NCBI GenBank assembly: GCA_900764755.1
Contig: CAAFPE010000043.1
Coordinates: 1-37,040 of the forward strand
DNA from: an uncultured Oscillospiraceae bacterium
GTDB taxonomy: Bacteria > Bacillota > Clostridia > Oscillospirales > Oscillospiraceae
Direction of reading: 5' to 3'
Length of the DNA: 37,040 bases
The translations under genes were made by a program, and so were the position numbers. A model generated the notes under the pieces. That model was given only the letters and a program-made list of their open reading frames with translations, made no database searches and had not been told where the DNA came from. Positions 31,560 through 37,040 of this stretch are shown piece after piece. Within the stretch, counting starts at the first letter, position 1; each line of letters opens with the position of its first letter.

Positions 31560-31871
31560 ATGCAGGCAATCATTGTGACCGGCGGCAAGCAGTACAAGGT
31601 GGCGGAGGGCGACACTCTGTTCATCGAGAAGCTGGAGGCCGAGGCTGGCCAGGAGATCGTGTTCGATCAGGTTCTGGCCATCCTGGACGGCGACAAGGCT
31701 ACCTTCGGCGCTCCCGCCGTGGAGGGCGCTTCTGTGGCCGCCACCGTCGTGAAGAACGGCAAGGGCAAAAAGGTCCGCGTCTTTAAGTACACCCCCAAGA
31801 AGGGCTACCGGAAGCGTCAGGGCCACCGTCAGCCCTACACCAAGGTGCAGATCGGCGCCATCAAGGCCTGA
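31560..31871 (+). CDS. rplU: 50S ribosomal protein L21 (103 aa)
   Basis: AAGGAG lies 9 nt before the ATG at 31560; upstream in-frame codons to 31503 belong to the leader. MQAIIVTGGKQYKVAEGDTL, FIEKLEAEAG and the C-terminal KYTPKKGYRKRQGHRQPYTK are the L21 signature, and the length is typical. L21 binds 23S rRNA with L20. It is first in the operon L21-Prp-L27, a conserved Firmicutes arrangement. Confidence 0.97.
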   Translation: MQAIIVTGGKQYKVAEGDTLFIEKLEAEAGQEIVFDQVLAILDGDKATFGAPAVEGASVAATVVKNGKGKKVRVFKYTPKKGYRKRQGHRQPYTKVQIGAIKA

Positions 31872-31874
31872 TTT

Positions 31875-32204
31875 ATGACCACCGCCACATTCCACACCGA
31901 AGGCCGCCGCATCACTGGCTTCACTGTCCAGGGACACAGCGGCTATGCCTCGGAGGGAGAGGACATCGTCTGTGCCGCAGTGACCAGCGCTGTGCGCCTG
32001 GCGGAGTGCGCCGTCAATGACGTGCTCGGCCTGGAGGCTCCGGTGAAGGTACGGCAGAAGGACGCGTCCATTACACTGAAGCTCCCCGCCCAGCTGGGAC
32101 CGGCCAATGAGGATACCTGTCAGGTCCTCCTGACCGCCCTGATGGTCCATCTGGTCCAGCTGGCGGAGGAATATCCCGATCATATTACCGTTTTGGAGGT
32201 GTAA
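31875..32204 (+). CDS. prp: Ribosomal-processing cysteine protease Prp (109 aa)
   Basis: Prp removes the N-terminal extension of L27. The catalytic dyad is visible as the His in VQGHSGYASEGEDIVC (about residue 21) and the Cys in DIVCAAVTSA (about 33). It starts at ATG 31875, 3 nt after the L21 stop, with the ribosome site inside the L21 end. The L27 next door carries the matching extension, so enzyme and substrate are encoded side by side. The length is normal. Confidence 0.95.
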   Translation: MTTATFHTEGRRITGFTVQGHSGYASEGEDIVCAAVTSAVRLAECAVNDVLGLEAPVKVRQKDASITLKLPAQLGPANEDTCQVLLTALMVHLVQLAEEYPDHITVLEV

Positions 32205-32208
32205 CACT

Positions 32209-32493
32209 ATGCTGAATATCGGTCTGCAGTTTTTCGCCCATAAAAAGGGCGTTGGCTCCACCCGGAACGGCCGCGATTCTGAGTCCAAGCGTCTGGGCGT
32301 GAAGCGCGGCGACGGTCAGTTCGTGCTGGCCGGCAACATTCTGGTCCGGCAGCGCGGCACCCACATCCACCCCGGCGTGAACGTGGGGAAGGGCAGCGAC
32401 GACACCCTGTTCGCCATGAAGTCCGGCAAGGTGAAGTTCGAGCGCCTGGGCAAGGACCGCAAGCAGGTCTCCATCATCGAGATCGCGCAGTAA
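32209..32493 (+). CDS. rpmA: 50S ribosomal protein L27, with Prp-cleaved N-terminal extension (94 aa)
   Basis: GGAGGTG precedes the ATG at 32209. The first nine residues, MLNIGLQFF, are the Firmicutes extension that Prp cuts before AHKKGVGSTRNGRDS; the cleaved form exposes the tail that reaches the peptidyl-transferase centre. SESKRLGVKRGDGQFVLAGN and VRQRGTHIHPGVNVGKG are typical of L27. A terminator follows 11 nt after the stop. Confidence 0.97.
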   Translation: MLNIGLQFFAHKKGVGSTRNGRDSESKRLGVKRGDGQFVLAGNILVRQRGTHIHPGVNVGKGSDDTLFAMKSGKVKFERLGKDRKQVSIIEIAQ

Positions 32494-32504
32494 TCAAGCC
32501 ACAA

Positions 32505-32537
32505 AGCCGCAAACGATCACCGTTTGCGGCTCTTTTT
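32505..32537 (+). terminator. Terminator after rpmA
   Basis: AGCCGCAAACG (32505-32515) pairs perfectly with CGTTTGCGGCT (32521-32531) around a 5-nt loop, and T's follow to 32537. Confidence 0.95.
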
Positions 32538-32560
32538 ATCCGGAAAAGAGGTTTGCTTGT

Positions 32561-32983
32561 ATGGAATATCGTAAGTTTTCCCAGGGGTATGTCCTGCGTC
32601 TGGACCCCGGCGAGGAGATCGTCGGCTCCCTCACCCGGCTGGTGGAGAAGGAAGGCATCCAGTTGGCCTCCGTCTCCGCCCTTGGAGCGGCCAATGATGT
32701 GACCATCGGTATTTTCAACACGGTGGAGAAGCAGTACTATTCCCAACGCTATCAGGGGGATTATGAGATCTCTGCCCTGGTGGGCAATGTGACCCGGAAG
32801 GGCGGAGAGCCTTATCTTCATCTCCACATCACCATCGGGAACCCTGTTACCGGAGAGGTCCACGCGGGCCATCTCTCCTCCGCCACCATCAGCGCCACCC
32901 TGGAGCTCTTCCTCCAGGTCTGGGACGGGCAGGTGGACCGGAAGTTCAGCGATGCCGTGGGGCTCAATCTGCTGGAATTTTGA
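32561..32983 (+). CDS. PPC/DUF296-domain protein (140 aa)
   Basis: The ATG at 32561 is preceded by GAAAAGAGG. The whole protein is one PPC (plant and prokaryote conserved) domain: YVLRLDPGEEIVGSLTRLVE, SVSALGAANDVTIGIF, then the metal-site motif LHLHITIGNPVTGEVHAGHL with its three His positions, and an end LNLLEF. Bacterial members form trimers and bind metal; a DNA-binding role is suspected by analogy to plant AT-hook proteins. It lies between the ribosomal operon terminator and obgE, 33 nt before the latter. Confidence 0.88.
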   Translation: MEYRKFSQGYVLRLDPGEEIVGSLTRLVEKEGIQLASVSALGAANDVTIGIFNTVEKQYYSQRYQGDYEISALVGNVTRKGGEPYLHLHITIGNPVTGEVHAGHLSSATISATLELFLQVWDGQVDRKFSDAVGLNLLEF

Positions 32984-33016
32984 ACCTGAACATCACACTG
33001 TAAGGAGGCGTTCTGT

Positions 33017-34297
33017 ATGGCAGCACCCTTTGTAGATACCGCAAAGATCACCGTCCGCTCCGGCAACGGCGGCAACGGCGTGGTCTCCTTCCACCGGGAA
33101 AAATATGTGGCCGCCGGCGGCCCTGACGGCGGCGACGGCGGCCGGGGCGGCAACGTGGTGGTCACAGTGGACGACCATATGTCCACCTTAATGGACTTCC
33201 GCTATAAGCGCAAGTACACCGCCGCCAACGGCACAGACGGCGGCGGAAAGCGCTGCACCGGCAGAAACGGCGCAGATCTTGTCCTGCGAGTCCCCCGGGG
33301 CACCATCATCCGGGACGCCGCCACCCAGGAGATCATCCACGATATGTCGGATGACGCCCCCTTCATCCTCTGCCGGGGGGGGCGGGGCGGCTGGGGCAAC
33401 CAGCACTTCGCCACCCCCACCCGGCAGGTCCCCCGTTTCGCCAAGGCGGGCTACCCCGGCGAGAGCCGCGAGGTGGTGCTGGAACTGAAGCTGCTGGCCG
33501 ATGTGGGACTGGTAGGCTTCCCCAACGTAGGCAAGTCCACGCTGCTCAGTGTGGTCAGCCGGGCCCAGCCCAAGATCGCCAATTATCACTTCACCACCCT
33601 CTTCCCCAACCTGGGCGTGGTGTATGTGGAGGAGGGCGTCTCCTTCGTCATGGCGGACATCCCCGGCATCATTGAGGGCGCCGCCGACGGCGCCGGTCTG
33701 GGCCACGACTTTCTGCGCCACATCGACCGCTGCCGCCTGCTCATCCATGTGGTGGACGTCTCCGGCAGCGAGGGCCGGGACCCGGTGGAGGACTTCGAGG
33801 CCATCAACGCTGAACTGAAGCAGTACTCCCCCGAACTGGCCTCCCGCAAGATGATCGTGGCCGCCAATAAGACGGACATCATGGCAGACCCCGCCTTGCT
33901 GGACAAGCTCCGCGCCCATGTGGAGGCCCTGGGACTGGAGCTGTTTGAGATCTCTGCCGCGGCCCATCAGGGCACCCGGGAGCTGGTCAAAAAGGCCGCC
34001 CAGGAGCTGGCTCAGCTGCCCCCTGTGGCGGTGTATGAGCCCACCTATGTGGAGCGCCCCCCCGAGGTAGACACCTCCGGCGAGGTCTCCATCGAGAAGT
34101 ACGACGACACCTGGGTGGTGGAGGCCCCCTGGCTCCAGCACCTGATGGCCAACGTCAACTTTGGTGATTATGAGAGCCGCAACTGGTTCGACCGCAAGCT
34201 GAGGGAGTCCGGCCTGTTCGACAGGCTGGAGTCCATGGGCATCCAGGACGGGGACATCGTCTCCCTGTACGACCTGGAATTTGAATATCAGCGATAA
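33017..34297 (+). CDS. obgE: GTPase Obg/CgtA (426 aa)
   Basis: AAGGAGG lies 7 nt before the ATG at 33017. The Gly-rich Obg fold spans 1-158 (ITVRSGNGGNGVVSFHREKY). The G domain has G1 GFPNVGKST (167-175), G3 DIPG (214-217) and G4 NKTD (284-287). A C-terminal OCT domain (about 345-424) ends VSLYDLEFEYQR, which is typical of Firmicutes and absent from many Proteobacteria. It assists 50S assembly and stress signalling. The L21-L27-obg neighbourhood is conserved. Confidence 0.97.
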   Translation: MAAPFVDTAKITVRSGNGGNGVVSFHREKYVAAGGPDGGDGGRGGNVVVTVDDHMSTLMDFRYKRKYTAANGTDGGGKRCTGRNGADLVLRVPRGTIIRDAATQEIIHDMSDDAPFILCRGGRGGWGNQHFATPTRQVPRFAKAGYPGESREVVLELKLLADVGLVGFPNVGKSTLLSVVSRAQPKIANYHFTTLFPNLGVVYVEEGVSFVMADIPGIIEGAADGAGLGHDFLRHIDRCRLLIHVVDVSGSEGRDPVEDFEAINAELKQYSPELASRKMIVAANKTDIMADPALLDKLRAHVEALGLELFEISAAAHQGTRELVKKAAQELAQLPPVAVYEPTYVERPPEVDTSGEVSIEKYDDTWVVEAPWLQHLMANVNFGDYESRNWFDRKLRESGLFDRLESMGIQDGDIVSLYDLEFEYQR

Positions 34298-34300
34298 ATC

Positions 34301-34337
34301 AAAGCAGCGCGCCCGGACACCGGGCGCGCTGCTTTTT
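34301..34337. terminator. Terminator between obgE and pflB
   Basis: AAAGCAGCGCGCCCG pairs with CGGGCGCGCTGCTTT around GACAC, followed by TT; A's precede on the other side, so it can work for both convergent genes. Confidence 0.95.
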
Positions 34338-34397
34338 CATGCGTTCCCATCCCTGTATGGAACGGGGATCGCTGTAAAACCTGGGACGCTTGCTTCA

Positions 34398-36635
34398 TCA
34401 GATGGCACTGTGGAAGGTGCGCTGGATCACCTCCAGCTGCTGCTCCCGGGACAGGCGGCTGAAATTCACCGCATAGCCGGATACCCGGATGGTCAGGCTG
34501 GGGTACTGCTCGGGATGCTCCATGGCGTCGATGAGGGTCTCCCGCCGGAGGACGTTCACGTTCAGATGGTGGGCCCCCTGGCAGAAGTAGCCGTCCAGAA
34601 TGGAGACCAGGTTGCTCTCCCGCTGCGCCTCATCCTTACCCAGGGCCTCGGGGACAATGGAGAAGGTGTTGGAGACTCCGTCCTGACACACATCCCGATA
34701 GGGGATCTTGGCCACAGAGTTCAGGCTGGCCAGGGCCCCGTTCACATCCCGGCCATGCATGGGGTTGGCCCCAGGGGCCAGAGGCGCACCCAGCTTGCGG
34801 CCGTCGGGGGTGGAGCCGGTCTTTTTCCCGTACATCACGTTGGAGGTGATGGTCAGGGCGGACAGGGTGTGCTTGGCTCCCCGGTACAGGGGGTGCTTCT
34901 TCAGTTCCTGAGAGAAGGTGCGCACCACATAGACCGCCTCATCGTCCGCCCGGTCATCGTCGTTTCCGTACTTGGGGAAGTCACCCTCGGTGACGAAGTC
35001 CACAGCGATCCCCTGCTCGTTGCGGATGGGGCGCACCCTGGCATACCGGATGGCAGAGAGGGAGTCGGCAGCCACAGACAGGCCGGCGATGCCGAAGGCA
35101 GTGAGGCGCTCCACCTTGGTGTCATGGAGGGCCATCTGGCTGGCCTCATAGGCATACTTATCATGCATATAGTGGATGATGTTCACCGTGTCGGCATACA
35201 GCTCGGCGGCGTAGGCCAGCACCTTGTTGTAATTCTCCCGGACCTTCTCATAGTCCAGCACCTCGTCGGTGATGGGCTGGATGCCGGGGACGATCTGGGC
35301 GCCGGACCGCTCATCCACGCCGCCGTTAATGGCGTACAGAAGGCACTTGGCGATGTTGCACCGGGCCCCAAAGAACTGCATCTGCTTCCCCACCGCCATG
35401 GCAGACACACAGCAGGCGATTGCGTAGTCGTCTCCATATACAGGACGCATTACATCATCATTTTCATACTGAATGGAATCAGTCGCAATGGACATCTTGG
35501 CGCAGTAGCGCTTAAAGCCCTCGGGCAGATGCTCGGACCAGAGGACGGTGAGGTTGGGCTCGGGCGCACTGCCCAGGTTGGTGAGGGTGTGAAGATAGCG
35601 GAAGGAGGTGCGGGTGACCAGAGTCTTTCCCCCGATGCTCATGCCGCCGATGGACTCAGTGACCCAGGTGGGGTCGCCGCCAAAGAGCTCGTTGTACTCC
35701 GGGGTGCGCAGATGGCGCACCAGGCGCAGCTTGATGATGAACTGGTCCACCAGCTCCTGGGCCTCCTCCTCGGTGATGACCCCGTTCTCCAGGTCCCGCT
35801 GGAGATAGATGTCCACAAAGGTAGAGGTACGGCCCAAGGAAGTAGCAGCTCCATTGTTCTCCTTGATGCCCGCCAGATAGGCCATGTACAGGGCCTGGAT
35901 GGCGTCATGGGCGTTGGCAGCGGGCTTGGACAGGTCCACCCCATAGCGGGAGGCCATATCCTTCATCTTCCCCAGGGCGCGGATCTGCTCAGAGACCTCC
36001 TCCCGCAGGCGGATGCGCTCCTCCCCCATGGGGCCGTCCAGTTCCTCCAGATCCCGCTTCTTACACTCGATCAGGCGGTCCACGCCGTACAGGGCCACCC
36101 GGCGGTAATCGCCGATGATGCGGCCCCGTCCGTAGGCGTCGGGCAGGCCGGTGAGCAGGCCCGCGTGGCGGGCGGCCCGGGTGCGCTCCGGATAGGCGTC
36201 AAAGACCCCCTCATTGTGGGTCTTGCGATACTCGGTGAAGTGGGCCTCGATCTCCGGGTCCAGCTGATAGCCGTACTGCTCCAGGGCAGACTTGGCCATA
36301 CGGGTGCCGCCATACAGGTTGACAATGCGCTTCAAGGGAGCATCCGTCTGAAGGCCCACAATAACCTCATTTTCCTTGTCGATATAGCCGGGGGCGTAGT
36401 TGTCGATGCCGGACACCCGGTGGGTATCCACATCCAGGATCCCGTTCTTCAGTTCCTGAAGCAGCAGCTCCTCACACCGCTCCCACACCGCCTTCGTCCG
36501 CTGGGTGGGGCCAGCCAAAAAGGCATCATCCCCCAAATAAGGGGTCCAGTTCTTCTGAATAAAGGAACGTACATCGATGGAGCGCTGCCACTCGCCGGCG
36601 GCAAAGCCGTTCCACGCCTGATCCTGCATCACCAT
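34398..36635 (-). CDS. pflB: Pyruvate formate-lyase (745 aa)
   Basis: It cleaves pyruvate with CoA to acetyl-CoA and formate by a glycyl-radical mechanism in the cytoplasm. GAGGAGG lies 8 nt before the ATG at 36635; codon 3 is a second ATG. The active-site Cys pair is C408-C409 (IACCVSAMAVG) and the radical Gly is G720 (RVSGYAVNF), 25 residues from the end, as in PflB. WTPYLGDDAFLAGPTQRTKAVW and GVDERSG are also typical. It lies 50 nt downstream of pflA, the reverse of the common pflB-pflA order. Confidence 0.96.
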   Translation of the reverse strand: MVMQDQAWNGFAAGEWQRSIDVRSFIQKNWTPYLGDDAFLAGPTQRTKAVWERCEELLLQELKNGILDVDTHRVSGIDNYAPGYIDKENEVIVGLQTDAPLKRIVNLYGGTRMAKSALEQYGYQLDPEIEAHFTEYRKTHNEGVFDAYPERTRAARHAGLLTGLPDAYGRGRIIGDYRRVALYGVDRLIECKKRDLEELDGPMGEERIRLREEVSEQIRALGKMKDMASRYGVDLSKPAANAHDAIQALYMAYLAGIKENNGAATSLGRTSTFVDIYLQRDLENGVITEEEAQELVDQFIIKLRLVRHLRTPEYNELFGGDPTWVTESIGGMSIGGKTLVTRTSFRYLHTLTNLGSAPEPNLTVLWSEHLPEGFKRYCAKMSIATDSIQYENDDVMRPVYGDDYAIACCVSAMAVGKQMQFFGARCNIAKCLLYAINGGVDERSGAQIVPGIQPITDEVLDYEKVRENYNKVLAYAAELYADTVNIIHYMHDKYAYEASQMALHDTKVERLTAFGIAGLSVAADSLSAIRYARVRPIRNEQGIAVDFVTEGDFPKYGNDDDRADDEAVYVVRTFSQELKKHPLYRGAKHTLSALTITSNVMYGKKTGSTPDGRKLGAPLAPGANPMHGRDVNGALASLNSVAKIPYRDVCQDGVSNTFSIVPEALGKDEAQRESNLVSILDGYFCQGAHHLNVNVLRRETLIDAMEHPEQYPSLTIRVSGYAVNFSRLSREQQLEVIQRTFHSAI

Positions 36636-36685
36636 GATAAAATCCTCCTCTATACATATCATCCAAATTTTATTTTATATCGATT

Positions 36686-37040
36686 TTACCCGTTCAAATC
36701 GGAAAACCAGTGTTCCTGCAGCTGACGGCACCGCTCCGGATCCATGGCGGGAACCTCCGCCAGGGGGTCGGACCGGCCCAGCCCCCGGTATTTCTCCGCC
36801 CCCAGCTTGTGGAAGGGGAGCAGTTCTACCCTCTGCACATTGGGGAGGGTGTCCACATACCTCCGCAGGGCAGTCAGATGCTCCGTTTGATCGGTGAGCC
36901 CGGGGACCACCACATGGCGCACCCACATGGGCGTTCCCGCCCGGCGCACGGCCTCCACAAAATCCAGCGTCCGCTCCATGGAACGTCCCGTCACCCTCTG
37001 ATAATCCTCTGGAGCCTCGTGCTTCACATCATAAAGGACC
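36686..37040 (-). CDS. pflA: Pyruvate formate-lyase activating enzyme, C-terminal part (cut by window edge)
   Basis: The open frame enters from the right edge as VLYDVKHEAPEDYQRVTGRS and ends at TAA 36688-36686. MWVRHVVVPGLTDQTEHLTA and VELLPFHKLGAEKYRGLG are hallmarks of PflA, the radical-SAM enzyme that installs the glycyl radical on PflB; the CxxxCxxC cluster site lies outside the window. Only about 118 of 240-250 residues are visible. It is cotranscribed with pflB. Confidence 0.93.
   Translation of the reverse strand, partial: VLYDVKHEAPEDYQRVTGRSMERTLDFVEAVRRAGTPMWVRHVVVPGLTDQTEHLTALRRYVDTLPNVQRVELLPFHKLGAEKYRGLGRSDPLAEVPAMDPERCRQLQEHWFSDLNG

Noticed and set aside
34281..36725. 814-aa plus-strand open frame opposite pflB
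   Set aside because: Low-complexity translation with no motifs; pflB on minus has active-site Cys pair and glycyl-radical Gly.

Overview
The window looks like the chromosome of an anaerobic, butyrate-forming Clostridia member, most likely an Oscillospiraceae relative of Flavonifractor, Lawsonibacter or Intestinimonas. The evidence is a GC-rich core with a But-type butyryl-CoA:acetate CoA-transferase, pyruvate formate-lyase with its activase, a Prp protease paired with an N-terminally extended L27, and a clostridial-type conjugative element. The window has two parts that meet near a tRNA-Ala(GGC) 3' segment at about 14.86-14.92 kb.

Region 1 (1 to about 14.86 kb) is an accessory island in decay. 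It starts with AT-rich cargo at 0.2-4.8 kb: three lipoproteins, a small PH-like protein, a six-helix membrane protein and a DUF6572 protein. Next comes an HTH regulator plus three-helix membrane protein cassette bracketed by a duplicated terminator, one copy of which has been split by a 63-bp palindromic MITE-like insertion. At 5.8-10.1 kb lies a GC-richer slice of a clostridial integrative conjugative element: a VirD4 C-terminal stump, a Maff2/VirB2-like pilin, a VirB6-like protein, a PrgI protein and a VirB4 N-terminal stump joined to a PAPS-reductase-like fragment. A type II toxin-antitoxin operon interrupts it between pilin and VirB6, and a small membrane gene lies antisense in it. AT-rich cargo follows: on the minus strand, a secreted protein coupled to a multi-helix membrane protein; on the plus strand, an HTH regulator with a 32-bp palindromic operator, an ECF-type sigma factor, a DUF4367-type membrane anti-sigma candidate and a small secreted protein. 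The island ends with a chimeric recombinase-like remnant beside the tRNA segment.

Region 2 (about 15.0-16.0 kb) is a border zone with scrambled tRNA debris, a probably frameshifted small gene and a two-helix membrane protein.

Region 3 (16.05-37.04 kb) is GC-rich core. In order it holds a CBS-type family II pyrophosphatase (-), a shikimate-kinase-like protein, a DEAD-box helicase and but (+), a small DUF3006-like gene (-), an unlisted 39-aa gene (+), a corrinoid adenosyltransferase (-), and a minus-strand group truA - DUF5711 - cvpA-like - clpE-like. It continues with a UBA/DUF4342 protein, a response regulator/histidine kinase/GIY-YIG run, the rplU-prp-rpmA ribosomal operon, a PPC/DUF296 protein and obgE, all on plus. 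It closes with pflA-pflB on minus, pflA being cut by the window edge. Pfl makes acetyl-CoA plus formate, and But releases butyrate while regenerating acetyl-CoA, so both fit a butyrate fermentation.
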